53,895 nucleotides of DNA from Actinophytocola xanthii (GCF_001921205.1 NZ_MSIE01000036.1:1-53895), one strand, 5' to 3'; counted from the stretch's first letter, positions 16,865 to 27,745 are shown. Program-made: numbers and translations. The notes: generated from the letters alone by a model not told the origin.

Positions 16865-17572
16865 CTATCCCGTGCTCACTCCGAACAGCACGCCGACGAG
16901 GTAGGTGACCAGCATCGTCAGCGCGCCGACGCCGACGTTGCGCACCACGGCCCGGCCCGCCGGCGCACCCCCGAGGCGGGCGCTGACCGCGCCGGTCAGC
17001 ACCAGCCCGGCGATCACCGCGAGCGCGCAGGCCGGCACCCGCCAGGCGGGCGGCGGAAAAGCGATGGCGACCAGCGGCAGCAGCCCGCCGCAGGTGAACG
17101 CGACCAACGAGGCCCAGGCGGCGTGCCACGGGCTGACGAGCTGATCGGGGTCGATCCCCAGCTCGGCCTCGGCGTGCGCCTCGAGCGCGTCGTGTTGGGT
17201 GAGTTCGCGGGCGACCTTGGTGGCGAGGCCGGGGGACAGGCCCTTGTCCTCGTAGATGCCGGCCAGCTCGCGCTCCTCGGCCTCCGGCATGGTCTCGAGC
17301 TCGTAGCGTTCCAGGCGGAGCGCAGCGCGCTCGGTGTCGCGCTGGGTGCTGACCGAGACGTACTCCCCACCCGCCATCGACAGCGCGCCGGCGACGAGGC
17401 TGGCCACGCCGGCGATCAGGATCGCGGCCCGCTCCGGGGTGGCGCCGGCGACACCGACGACGAGCCCGGCCACCGAGATGATCCCGTCGTTGGCGCCGAG
17501 AACCCCGGCGCGCAACCAGTTCATCCGCTGGCCGAGGCCGCCGTGATGGTGCTCGCCGGGGTGCTCGCTCAT
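16865..17572 (-). CDS. VIT1/CCC1-family Fe2+/Mn2+ transporter
   Basis: A 235-residue protein. The family signature NWLRAGVLGANDGIISVAGLVVGVAGA begins near residue 17. Five hydrophobic segments are visible: two early, then three after a charged, Glu-rich central loop (about 85-140) that in plant VIT1 binds metal. The N-terminus HPGEHHHGG is His-rich. Likely an iron or manganese exporter at the plasma membrane. It ends 55 bp upstream of nhaA and begins 10 bp after the acs stop, so acs-VIT-nhaA could be one transcript. Confidence 0.88.
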   Translation of the reverse strand: MSEHPGEHHHGGLGQRMNWLRAGVLGANDGIISVAGLVVGVAGATPERAAILIAGVASLVAGALSMAGGEYVSVSTQRDTERAALRLERYELETMPEAEERELAGIYEDKGLSPGLATKVARELTQHDALEAHAEAELGIDPDQLVSPWHAAWASLVAFTCGGLLPLVAIAFPPPAWRVPACALAVIAGLVLTGAVSARLGGAPAGRAVVRNVGVGALTMLVTYLVGVLFGVSTG

Positions 17573-17582
17573 CCGCCCGCCG

Positions 17583-19571
<1,989 letters not shown>

Positions 19572-19713
19572 GATGCGGATCCTCCTCGACCCATGTGGGG
19601 CTTGTTGCCCCCGACCGTAGTGCGAGATCGCCGCCGGGAACAGCGTCGAAAGAGGTCCAGACCATACGAGGAGCTTCCCCACGAAGGCGTGGTACCCGGT
19701 AGGGTCGCGCCTC

Positions 19714-20457
19714 GTGAGGGACCCACTGGCGCCGCTGCTGGAACTGCCCGGTGTGCTGGACGCGGTGGCCGCCGCCCGAGAGGCGGTGGACCAGGTGCAC
19801 GGCCACCAGGCCAACCGCCGGGGCTGGCCCGCCACGGCCGCGGAGGCCTCGGTGCGGGCGGCCAGGGCCTCAGCCGCCCTCGACGGCGCCGACGCGGACA
19901 TTCCGATGACCGGGGAGGTGACCGAGCCGCGCCTGGCCGGTGCCCTGCGCATCGCCGAGTCGATCGGGCCGATGCTGCCGACCTGGCAGCGCGCGCCCAT
20001 GCAGGCGCTCGCCAAGCTGCACGTGCTGGCCGCCGCCGACCTGGTCGACGACGACGACGCGCTCGGCCGGCCCCGCCCCGCCCGCGCCGTCGCCCGCCGG
20101 TTGGAGCTGCTCGGCGACCTCGTGGCGGGCGGTACTTCGGTCCCGGGGGCGGTGCTCGTGGCCGTGGTGCACGGTGAGCTGCTCGCGCTGTCCCCGTTCG
20201 GCACCGCGGACGGCGTGGTCGCCCGCGCCGCTGCCCGGCTGACCACGATCGGCACCGGCCTCGACCCGAAGGGCCTGATCGTTCCCGAGGTGTTCTTCTT
20301 CCGCCGGGCGCAGCGCTACGCCGCGGCCGCGGCCGCGTTCCGCACCGGCAGCGACGAGGGCCTCTCCGAGTGGATCCTGCTGTGCTGCGAGGCGGTGGAG
20401 GCCGGCGCCGCCGAAGCCATCGGGATCGCCGACTCCGCCCTGTCGGACTCGCGCTGA
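19714..20457 (+). CDS. Rv3662c-like protein with a degenerate Fic-type core
   Basis: A 247-residue, all-helical protein from GTG 19714. The segment ALSPFGTADGVVARAAARL (about 163-181) looks like a decayed Fic motif (HPFxxGNGRxxR): the catalytic His is Ser and the GNGR loop is DGVV, though the final Arg-x-x-x-R spacing survives. The N-terminal SVRAARASAALDGAD resembles the SSxIEG inhibitory helix of Fic proteins. I therefore infer a Fic-fold protein without AMPylation activity. The gene position fits Rv3662c. Divergent from acs, convergent with murQ. Confidence 0.6.
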   Translation: MRDPLAPLLELPGVLDAVAAAREAVDQVHGHQANRRGWPATAAEASVRAARASAALDGADADIPMTGEVTEPRLAGALRIAESIGPMLPTWQRAPMQALAKLHVLAAADLVDDDDALGRPRPARAVARRLELLGDLVAGGTSVPGAVLVAVVHGELLALSPFGTADGVVARAAARLTTIGTGLDPKGLIVPEVFFFRRAQRYAAAAAAFRTGSDEGLSEWILLCCEAVEAGAAEAIGIADSALSDSR

Positions 20458-20554
20458 CCTGCGCCTTCAGCGGGGGTCCAGGCCACCTCGTGCTTGTTGG
20501 CACATGCTGGTGGTGCGAGTCCCCTTCCTCGCTGTGTGGTGGGATCCCACAGGG

Positions 20555-20586
20555 GCGGGCCGAGATTCCCTAGCGTCTCGGCCCGC
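20555..20586. terminator. Bidirectional terminator between the Fic-like gene and murQ
   Basis: A perfect 11-bp stem, GCGGGCCGAGA (20555-20565) and TCTCGGCCCGC (20576-20586), with a 10-base loop. It lies 14 bp past the murQ stop (minus strand) and about 100 bp past the Fic-like stop (plus strand). Confidence 0.78.
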
Positions 20587-20599
20587 GTCCCCCCACCCG

Positions 20600-21526
20600 T
20601 CAGACCGCCGCCGCGCCGAGCGTGTGCAGGGCCTCCCGTACGTGCCCACCCGTCCCGGCCAGGGCCGCCGCCGCCTGCTTGGCGTCCACGCCCGACAGCA
20701 GGTGGACCAGGGCGACCTTGAGGTCCCCCTGGGCCTCGTCCAGCGCCAGCGAGCACTCGTGCAGGTCCAGGCCGGTCGCCTCACGCAGGATGCGCAGCGT
20801 CCGGCCACGCAGCTTCGCGTTGGTCGCCCGCATGCTCACCATGAGGTTCGAGTAGGTCCGGCCGAGCTTGACCATGACCGCCGTCGAGAAGGAGGTCAGC
20901 ACGATCTTCTGCGCCGTCCCGGCCTTCATCCTGGTGGATCCGGCGACGACCTCGGGGCCGGTGTCGACCTCGATCAGCACGTCGATGTCCATCAGCCGGG
21001 TGGCGTGCGGGTTGCTGAACACGAGCCCGGTACGGGCGCCGAGCGCGCCGGCGGCCCGCAGCGCGCCGAGTACGAACGGCGTCCGGCCGGAGGCGGTCAG
21101 GCCGAGCACGAAGTCGCCGGGGGCGGCCGTGGCCCGCAACTCGGCGGCGCCGGCCTCCTCGTCGTCCTCGGCGTCCTCGACCGCGCTCTCGAACGCCCGC
21201 ATGCCGCCGGCGTGGTGCACGACGAACCACTCGGGCGGCGCGTTGTAGGTCGGCGCGAGCTCGGCCGCGTCCAGCGTCGCCATCCGGCCGGAGGTCCCGG
21301 CACCGACGTAGTGGACGCGGTGCCCGGTCCGCAGCGCCTCCGCGGCCCAGTCGACCGCGGTGGCCAGCGCCGGCAGCGTCGCCGCCACCGCGTCCGGCAC
21401 CAGCCGGTCCTCGGCGTTGATCGCCCGCAGTACGTCCAGGGTGGACAGCTGGTCCAGGTCGGTGGTGCGCGGGTTCCGCCGCTCGGTCGGCGAGTCCACG
21501 TGCACAGCCTGCCGTGGAACGGTCAT
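20600..21526 (-). CDS. murQ: N-acetylmuramic acid 6-phosphate etherase
   Basis: A 308-residue SIS-domain etherase that removes the lactyl group from MurNAc-6-phosphate to give GlcNAc-6-phosphate. The family blocks TERRNPRTTDLDQLSTLDVLRAIN, YVGAGTSGRMATLDAAELAPTY and LTASGRTPFVLGAL are present, and the phosphate-binding TASGRTPF and catalytic Glu in DAAE are conserved. The C-terminal helical domain closes with MVSMRATNAKLRGR. It starts 19 bp after murR. This commits the cell to use of recovered cell-wall sugar. Confidence 0.95.
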   Translation of the reverse strand: MTVPRQAVHVDSPTERRNPRTTDLDQLSTLDVLRAINAEDRLVPDAVAATLPALATAVDWAAEALRTGHRVHYVGAGTSGRMATLDAAELAPTYNAPPEWFVVHHAGGMRAFESAVEDAEDDEEAGAAELRATAAPGDFVLGLTASGRTPFVLGALRAAGALGARTGLVFSNPHATRLMDIDVLIEVDTGPEVVAGSTRMKAGTAQKIVLTSFSTAVMVKLGRTYSNLMVSMRATNAKLRGRTLRILREATGLDLHECSLALDEAQGDLKVALVHLLSGVDAKQAAAALAGTGGHVREALHTLGAAAV

Positions 21527-21545
21527 GTTGCTGCCTCCCCCAGGA

Positions 21546-22463
21546 TCATTTACCGGTCTCCCGCGCCTTGCGGCGACCGTCGTGGCGGGTCTCCAGCCGG
21601 TGGCTGCCCACCGCGTCCCGGGTCTCGTCCAGCGCCTTCATCGACTCCGTCAGGTGGCGCTGCGCCACGCCGATGAACAGGCAGTCGATGACCGTGAGCT
21701 GGGCGATACGGCTCGCCATCGCGCCAGAGCGGAAGGTGGTCTCCCGAGCGGCGGTGGTGAGCACGAGGTCGGCGACCTCGCTGATCGGCGCGGTCGGGAA
21801 GTTCGTCAGGGCGACGGTGGTCGCCCCGGCCCGACGTGCCTCGCGTAGTGCCTCGACGGTGTCCACGGTCGCGCCGGTGTGCGAGATCGCGAACGCGACG
21901 TCGCCCTTGCCGAGCACGGCGGCGGAGGTCAGCATGATGTGGGTGTCGCTCCAGGCGAAGCTCACCCTGCCGATCCGGTGCAGCTTCTGCTGGAGGTCGG
22001 CGGCGACGAACGCGCTCGCACCGACCCCGTAGACGTCGACACGCCCGGCTCCCGCGACCGCGTCGACGACCTTCTCCAGCACCGCGATGTCGAGCTGGGA
22101 GGAGGTCTCCTCGACCGCCCGCGCGTCGGCGAAGGTCACCTTGCCGACCACGCTGGCGAGGTCGTCGTCCGGGCCGATCTCCCCGCCGAGGTCGCGCTCG
22201 GCGCGTGCCTCGGAGCGGGCGGTGTCGGCGGCGAGCGCGATGCGCAGCTCGGGGTAGCCGCCCACGCCGATGGCCTTGCAGAACCGGGTGACCGTGGTCT
22301 CGCTGGTGCCGGCCGCCTCGGCGACTTCGGTGATGCTCCGGCGGGCGACGGTCGAGGGGCTGTCCAGGACCACCTTGGCCACGCGCTGCTCCGCGCGGGC
22401 CAAACCGGGCAGCAATGACCGGATTCGGACCAGAGGACTTGACTCAGTGTGTTGTGTGGGCAT
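21546..22463 (-). CDS. murR: MurR/RpiR family regulator of MurNAc use
   Basis: A 305-residue regulator from ATG 22463; a GTG at 22478 is an in-frame alternative. The N-terminal HTH_6 domain (about 10-85) has RSITEVAEAAGTSETTVTRFCKAIGVGGYPELRIAL. The C-terminal SIS domain (about 120-260) has VYGVGASAFVAADLQQKLHRIG and ISHTGATVDTVEAL, which binds a sugar phosphate, probably MurNAc-6-P. It lies directly upstream of murQ on the same strand. A motif shared with the nagZ promoter lies 16 bp before the ATG, so it likely represses itself and the whole cluster. Confidence 0.9.
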   Translation of the reverse strand: MPTQHTESSPLVRIRSLLPGLARAEQRVAKVVLDSPSTVARRSITEVAEAAGTSETTVTRFCKAIGVGGYPELRIALAADTARSEARAERDLGGEIGPDDDLASVVGKVTFADARAVEETSSQLDIAVLEKVVDAVAGAGRVDVYGVGASAFVAADLQQKLHRIGRVSFAWSDTHIMLTSAAVLGKGDVAFAISHTGATVDTVEALREARRAGATTVALTNFPTAPISEVADLVLTTAARETTFRSGAMASRIAQLTVIDCLFIGVAQRHLTESMKALDETRDAVGSHRLETRHDGRRKARETGK

Positions 22464-22478
22464 GACACTCGCGATCAC

Positions 22479-22492
22479 GTGGGAAACTTACC
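22479..22492 (-). promoter_or_regulatory. Candidate MurR operator at murR
   Basis: On the minus strand the site reads GGTAAGTTTCCCAC. It differs at one base from GGTAAGTTACCCAC upstream of nagZ. It is just before the murR start, so binding there would block translation start or the promoter. Its role as a MurR site is inferred from the shared motif. Confidence 0.6.
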
Positions 22493-22523
22493 AACAGACA
22501 TGTAGGACAACGAGGAGGTCGGC

Positions 22524-22640
22524 GTTGTCCGTCGACAACGCTACCCGTCCGGGGTTGAAACTTCAGGGGACGTCGGGCTATCTCAACATCGGAATCGACG
22601 ATGACCCCTGGGTCGTTAGCGTTTCAACCAGTTTTCGTCC
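22524..22640. other. Gap between the AmiE-like gene and murR with inverted repeats
   Basis: GTTGTC-CGTC-GACAAC (22524-22539) is a 6-bp-arm inverted repeat. GGTTGAAAC (22553-22561) pairs with GTTTCAACC (22621-22629), with CAGGGG/CCCCTG pairing nested inside. The long hairpin lies just after the AmiE-like stop and may be a terminator or attenuator ahead of murR. Confidence 0.45.
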
Positions 22641-24416
22641 CTATCGTGACCTGCGCTGCCAGGCGTCTGGTTGCAGCTTGTGGGGTTCTTTCTCACCGTT
22701 GAGGAGCAATCGGCCACGCTCTGTAACTATAATCCCGTCGACATGGACGCCGCGCCCGGTGTACCGGGTGTTGGTGACGAAGTGCCAGCGCAGCGTGATC
22801 TCCGCAGCGTGCGGCACGTGTGCACGCACCTGCCACCACGCTCGGTGGCCCGATCCGGAGAGGGAAACCACCTCGCCGTCGGGGGCGCCACGTCCCGAAA
22901 CTCTCAGCGGGACGGGGGTCCAGGTGGTGCCGTCGACACTCGCCTCGAGCGTAAGCGGGTCCGTTATCTCAGAGTCCACAAAGGCATTGAACTTCACCTC
23001 AACGTGGCCGCGTGGTTGCAGTGAGACAGTGGTGAGAGTGGACTGAGACGCGTCTCCGATTCCCGAGTACCACGAGTCGCGGCCGTGCTGGGGTCGGACG
23101 GCCAGTGCCTTCGCCAGCCCGGTCCCCAGCGTCTCGCGCGCGAGGTTGATCGAGCCCCAGCCCCGGCTGGGGTGCACCCGGTTGGTGAGCAGGATCGCGA
23201 AGGACCGGGAGGAGAGGTCGATGACCAGGTCCGTCCCGGTGAACCCGGTGTGGCCGGCCGTGCGCGGGCCGGCGAGCGCACCCATGAACCAGAGCTGGTT
23301 GAGCTCGAACCCGTAGCCGTGGGGGTTGGCCGGGAACGCCTCGTTGTGGTTCTCGAGCATCAGCGCCAACGTCTCGGGACGCAGAATCCTGGCTCCCCGG
23401 TAGCTGCCGCCGTTGAGGATGGTCTGCGCCAGGATGGCCAGGTCGTCGGCGGTGGAGAAGATGCCGGCGTGCCCCGCGACCCCGCCGAGCGACCAGGCGT
23501 TCTCGTCGTGCACCGAGCCGCGCACCATCCCGCGCGGTGGCGCGGTCTGGAACTCGGTGGCCGCGATCCGGTCCAGCTTCGAGGCCGGCGGGTTGTAGCC
23601 GGTGTCGACCATGCGCAGCGGCCTGGTGATCCGGTCGGCGACCACCTCGTCCAGCCGCTCCCCGGTCAGCCGCTCGACCAGGACGCCGAGCGTGATCAGG
23701 TTGAGGTCGGAGTACTCGTAGTTCGTGCCGGGCGTGGTCCGCGGTGCGATGTCCATCACCGCCTGGATACGCGACGGGATGTCCGGGTAGCGCGACCAGA
23801 GCGGGATCCAGGACACCAGCCCGGAGGTGTGGGTGAGCAGTTGGGCGACGGTGATCGACTCCTTGCCGTTCACCCCGAACTCCGGCAGGTAGGTCGACAC
23901 CGGCGCCTCGAGGTCCACCTGGCCGGCCTCGACCAGCTGCATCACCACGAGCGAGGTGAACAGCTTGGACACCGAGGCCATGTCGAAGATGGTGTTGCGG
24001 CGCATCGGCACCTTCTCCGCGTCCGGCAGCTCGGTGCCGGCAGCGTCGGCGTAGCGCACCGCGTAGCCGCTGGTGGAACGGCTCACCACCGCGCCGTCGT
24101 GGGCGAGCACGGTCACCGCGCCGGAGTACAGCGGGTGGTCCTTGACCAGCGGGTCGGGATGCGTCCTCGTCCACTCGTCGATCTTGGTCAGCGCGGCGTC
24201 GATCGGTGCCGGGTCGAGCCCGACCCGTCCCGGCGGAGCGTCCCGTAACACGGTCCGCGGTGAGGCGAACGCGGGCTGTGGGCGGTCGAACCTGCCCTCG
24301 GCGTCGCGGCCGTGCGACGCCGTTCCCGCCGCCGCGCCCGCAGCCGTGGTGATGGTGGCGAGCACGGCGACCAACGCGCCGAGGACCCGACCGGAAAGGA
24401 CACTTCGCCTGGACAT
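22641..24416 (-). CDS. AmiE-like serine hydrolase (penicillin-binding/beta-lactamase fold), secreted
   Basis: A 591-residue exported enzyme with a signal peptide (MSRRSVLSGRVLGALVAVLATI). The serine-hydrolase motif SVSK (Ser148, Lys151) and Tyr-Ser-Asp (YSDLN) match the beta-lactamase/esterase family. A C-terminal segment (about 430-590) is a beta-sandwich-like extension. The Bacillus homologue AmiE removes the peptide from MurNAc. ATG 24416 is preferred for its CGAGG site over GTG 24422. It lies 16 bp after namZ in the nagZ-namZ-amiE run. Confidence 0.8.
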   Translation of the reverse strand: MSRRSVLSGRVLGALVAVLATITTAAGAAAGTASHGRDAEGRFDRPQPAFASPRTVLRDAPPGRVGLDPAPIDAALTKIDEWTRTHPDPLVKDHPLYSGAVTVLAHDGAVVSRSTSGYAVRYADAAGTELPDAEKVPMRRNTIFDMASVSKLFTSLVVMQLVEAGQVDLEAPVSTYLPEFGVNGKESITVAQLLTHTSGLVSWIPLWSRYPDIPSRIQAVMDIAPRTTPGTNYEYSDLNLITLGVLVERLTGERLDEVVADRITRPLRMVDTGYNPPASKLDRIAATEFQTAPPRGMVRGSVHDENAWSLGGVAGHAGIFSTADDLAILAQTILNGGSYRGARILRPETLALMLENHNEAFPANPHGYGFELNQLWFMGALAGPRTAGHTGFTGTDLVIDLSSRSFAILLTNRVHPSRGWGSINLARETLGTGLAKALAVRPQHGRDSWYSGIGDASQSTLTTVSLQPRGHVEVKFNAFVDSEITDPLTLEASVDGTTWTPVPLRVSGRGAPDGEVVSLSGSGHRAWWQVRAHVPHAAEITLRWHFVTNTRYTGRGVHVDGIIVTERGRLLLNGEKEPHKLQPDAWQRRSR

Positions 24417-24432
24417 GGTCACCTCGGGGTAG

Positions 24433-25701
24433 TCACCGGTAGATGAGGTACCGCTCCCGCTTCGCGTTGAAGGCCGCGAGCTCCGACCGCCAGGCGCCGA
24501 TCACCTCGTCGACACCGGCGCCGGCGTCGATCATCTTGCGCAGCCGGTCCGAGCCGGACAGCTTGTCGATGAAGTTGTCCGGCCGCCAGGCGAACACGTC
24601 GGGATGGGTCCGCTTCGCGGCGACGAGCATCGTGATCGCGGTCCGGATCGCCTGGAAGCGGTACGGGTCGGTGATGTGCACCTGCACGCCACCGCAGGTC
24701 TGGCCGACCCACTTGTGGAAGGTGGGGACGAAGTACTGCTCGCGCAGCCGCACCCCGGGCAGCCCGGCCTCGTTCACGGCCTCGGCCCACCGCCAGTCGA
24801 CGCCCGGGGCCCCGATGATCTCGAACGGCCGCGTCGTGCCCCGTCCCTCGGAGAACACCGTGCCCTCGAACAGGCAGGTGCCCGGGTAGGCCAACGCCGT
24901 CTCCGGCGTCGGCACGTTGGGGCTGGGCAGCACCCAGTGCAGACCCGTGTCGAGGAACAGCTGGTCGCGGCGCCAGTTGCGGACCTTGACGATCTCCAGG
25001 CTGCGCAGCCGTCCGCCGGCGTCGGTCGGCAGGAACTCCGCGTCGTAGAACCGGGCCGCCTCGCCCACGGTCATGCCGTGCTGCTGGGCGATCGGCTTGC
25101 GGCCGACACCCGAGGCGTAGGCCGGGTCCAGCAGCGGGCCGTACGCGCGGCCCCCGATCGGGTTGGGCCGGTCGAGCACGACGAAGTCGATGTTGGTGGC
25201 CACCGCCGCCTGCATCGCGTAGTACAGGCTCCAGATGTAGGTGTAGAAGCGCGCCCCGATGTCGGCGATGTCGAAGACCAGCATGTCGATGCCGGCCTTG
25301 CGGAACTGGTCGGCGATCTTGGGGATCGGGGCGAGGTAGGTGTCGTAGACCGGGATCTGGGTGCGCGGGTCGAGGTAGTCGCCCTCGGAGCCGCCGGCCT
25401 GGGCCGTTCCGCGGAAGCCGTGTTCCGGCCCGAAGACCGCGGTCGGGGGAACGCCGGCGGCCACCATCGAGTCGACGATGTGGATCTGGTTCTGGAGCAC
25501 GCCGGTGGGGTTGGTCATCACTCCCACCTTGCGGCCGCGGAACCGCCGCCAGCCGTCGGCGGCGAGCTGGTCGGACGCCGGGATCACCCGGCGCTCGTGC
25601 CAGCCGGTCCTGGTGGCGTCCGCCCCCGCAGTGGCGGAGGAGGCCACCGTGAGCGCCGGCGCGGCCAGCGCGGAGGTGGTCAGGAAACGGCGACGGTCCA
25701 T
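24433..25701 (-). CDS. namZ: Exo-beta-N-acetylmuramidase NamZ (DUF1343), Tat-exported
   Basis: A 422-residue protein. The twin-arginine signal MDRRRFLTTSALAAPALTVASSA directs Tat export. The DUF1343 landmarks are PEHGFRG (near 87), VFDIADIGARFYTYIWSL, VLDRPNPIGG and GTTRPFEIIGAPG. The Bacillus enzyme (YbbC) releases MurNAc from the non-reducing ends of glycan, complementing NagZ. ATG 25701 follows the nagZ stop after two bases (TGA-GC-ATG), so translation is coupled. Confidence 0.9.
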   Translation of the reverse strand: MDRRRFLTTSALAAPALTVASSATAGADATRTGWHERRVIPASDQLAADGWRRFRGRKVGVMTNPTGVLQNQIHIVDSMVAAGVPPTAVFGPEHGFRGTAQAGGSEGDYLDPRTQIPVYDTYLAPIPKIADQFRKAGIDMLVFDIADIGARFYTYIWSLYYAMQAAVATNIDFVVLDRPNPIGGRAYGPLLDPAYASGVGRKPIAQQHGMTVGEAARFYDAEFLPTDAGGRLRSLEIVKVRNWRRDQLFLDTGLHWVLPSPNVPTPETALAYPGTCLFEGTVFSEGRGTTRPFEIIGAPGVDWRWAEAVNEAGLPGVRLREQYFVPTFHKWVGQTCGGVQVHITDPYRFQAIRTAITMLVAAKRTHPDVFAWRPDNFIDKLSGSDRLRKMIDAGAGVDEVIGAWRSELAAFNAKRERYLIYR

Positions 25702-25703
25702 GC

Positions 25704-27557
25704 TCACCACGTCAATCCGGTGTCGTACGGGTACAGGACGGTGTTCGGGTCGCCGCCGACCGGGATGTCGACGGGGAGCTTGCCGGTGGGGGAGCGCTCG
25801 CCGAGCAGGACCTTGGTCAGGGCCTCCATGGCGTTGGCCCGCCAGCCGTAGGTCGCCACCCAGGTGGGCGCGTCGACGAAACCGGCGTCGTAGGGGATCT
25901 GGGAGGCCACCGCCACGACCGGCTTGCCGGTGGCCAGCAGCGCGTTGACCAGCGCCCGTTGCTGGGGCCGGCCGCTCAGGTTGTTGGTCAGCACGACCAC
26001 CAGGTCCGATCCGCGGGCCGCCGTGACGGCCTGGTCGATCGTGGCCTGGGTGGGGCTGGTGCCGGTGGGCAGCGGGGTCGCCGTGGCGCCGCGCCTGCCG
26101 ATGGCCTGGGCCAGCCACTCGGGGCTGCGGTGGGTGAGGCCGGTCGTGGCGTCGCCGATTCCGGTGACCAGGACGCGGCCGGGGTTGCCGCTGATCGGCA
26201 GCAGGCCGGCGTCGTTGCGCACCACGGTCGTCGTGCGGTCGGTGACAGCCTGGATCGCGGCGACGTTGGCGGGCGTCCCGACCTTCTGGTCGACCTTGCG
26301 CTCGTCGACGAGGGGGTGGGTGAGGATGCCGCGCTTGAGCTTGAGCAGCAGGATCCGCAGCAGGCTCTGGTCGATGCGCCGTTCGGTGAGGCGCCCGCTC
26401 TCCACGGCCTGCCGGACGGCGTTGAGCGCCAGCGGCAGGTCCGGCGGCATGAGCAGCTGGTCCACCCCGGCCTCCAGTGCCATCACCGGGATCTCCTCGG
26501 CCGGGAACACGTTCGCGCCGCTCATCCCGAGGGAGTCGGTGACGATGACGCCCCGGTAGCCGAGCTCCTGACGCAGCAGGCCGGTCATGATCGGCTTGGA
26601 GAGGGTGGCCGGGACACCCGTCGGGTCGAGGCTGGGCACCTGGATGTGCGCGGTCATGATCGAGTCGATGCCGGCGTCGATCGCGGCCTGGAACGGCGGC
26701 AGGTCGATCGCGCGCCACTCGGCCTCGGTGCGTCCGATGTTCGGCAGACCGGTGTGGCTGTCGGTCGCGGCGTCGCCGTGGCCCGGGAAGTGCTTCGCCG
26801 AGGACGAGACGGTCTCCGGGATGCGGCCGCCCTCCTGGTAGCCCTCGACTTCGGCAGCGACCATGTCGCTGGTCAGCTCGGGGCGGGAGGAGAAGGAACG
26901 GGCGCCGATGACCGGGTTGGCCGGGTTGGAGTTGACGTCCGCGACCGGGGCGAAGTTCTGGTTGATGCCCATCGCCCGCAGCTCACGGCCGTTGATCTTG
27001 GCGACGGTCCGGGCGTCGGCCGTGCTGCGTCCGGCGCCCACGGCCATGCTGGCCGGGAACTCGGTGGCGGGTGACTCGAGCCGGGTGACGTTGCCGCCCT
27101 CCTGGTCGATCGCGACGATCAGCGGGAGGTGGGTGTTGTGCCTGATCGCGGCGCGCTGAAGGCCGTTGGAGAAGGCCGCCACCTGACGTGGGTTGTCCAC
27201 GTTGTCGGTACCGCTGTTGTTGAAGTAGATGACGCCGCCGACACCGAACTTCTCGATGACCTGGGCAGGGGTGTCCACCCCGTACTCGGCCTGGTTGGTC
27301 GGGTGCGCCTCGTCGGCCGCCTTGCCCCAGACGGACACGACGAACAGCTGGGCGATCTTCTGCTCGAGCGACATGCCGCGCAGCTGGGTGCGGGCCTGGG
27401 CGAGCGCGAGCGCCTCGGGGTCGGCCTGGGCGGGGTTGGCCCGGGGTGAGCCGGCGAGCGGGTTGGCGGGGGAGAAGCCGCTAACCACGGCCGTACCGGC
27501 GGTCACGGCGATCGCCACGGCGAGGAGGCGACGGGCGGAGGAACGGGACATGAGCAC
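25704..27557 (-). CDS. nagZ: Beta-N-acetylglucosaminidase NagZ (GH3), secreted
   Basis: A 617-residue GH3 enzyme. The signal peptide ends near residue 46. The NagZ active-site loop KHFPGHGDAATDSH has Lys255-His256, with the catalytic dyad Asp266-His268, and the nucleophile is Asp341 in VTDSLGMSGA. A C-terminal domain (about 430-617), as in Bacillus NagZ and unlike the short Gram-negative enzyme, is present. It removes GlcNAc from muropeptides outside the membrane. GTG 27557 sits 5 bp after GGGAGG; ATG 27551 is an alternative. First gene of the nagZ-namZ-amiE run. Confidence 0.92.
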   Translation of the reverse strand: MLMSRSSARRLLAVAIAVTAGTAVVSGFSPANPLAGSPRANPAQADPEALALAQARTQLRGMSLEQKIAQLFVVSVWGKAADEAHPTNQAEYGVDTPAQVIEKFGVGGVIYFNNSGTDNVDNPRQVAAFSNGLQRAAIRHNTHLPLIVAIDQEGGNVTRLESPATEFPASMAVGAGRSTADARTVAKINGRELRAMGINQNFAPVADVNSNPANPVIGARSFSSRPELTSDMVAAEVEGYQEGGRIPETVSSSAKHFPGHGDAATDSHTGLPNIGRTEAEWRAIDLPPFQAAIDAGIDSIMTAHIQVPSLDPTGVPATLSKPIMTGLLRQELGYRGVIVTDSLGMSGANVFPAEEIPVMALEAGVDQLLMPPDLPLALNAVRQAVESGRLTERRIDQSLLRILLLKLKRGILTHPLVDERKVDQKVGTPANVAAIQAVTDRTTTVVRNDAGLLPISGNPGRVLVTGIGDATTGLTHRSPEWLAQAIGRRGATATPLPTGTSPTQATIDQAVTAARGSDLVVVLTNNLSGRPQQRALVNALLATGKPVVAVASQIPYDAGFVDAPTWVATYGWRANAMEALTKVLLGERSPTGKLPVDIPVGGDPNTVLYPYDTGLTW

Positions 27558-27622
27558 TACGGCCTCCCTGGCGGGCCAGCAGGACCACTACGTAACCTCT
27601 TAACCGACTGTTCGTAGCAACC

Positions 27623-27636
27623 GGTAAGTTACCCAC
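27623..27636 (+). promoter_or_regulatory. Candidate MurR operator upstream of nagZ
   Basis: GGTAAGTTACCCAC lies 66 bp upstream of the nagZ start; GGTAAGTTACC is a palindrome around one base. The same sequence with one change lies at the murR start. The copy here is on the plus strand, in the opposite orientation to the murR copy. Confidence 0.55.
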
Positions 27637-27745
27637 ACCAGGTAGTGCGGGGCAATCACGCGTTCGGCCCAAACAACCTAGCCGCTGGGAGCGCGTATCG
27701 GCTCGCCAAGAACGGGAGCACGCGCGGAGACCTGGGCACATGAAC

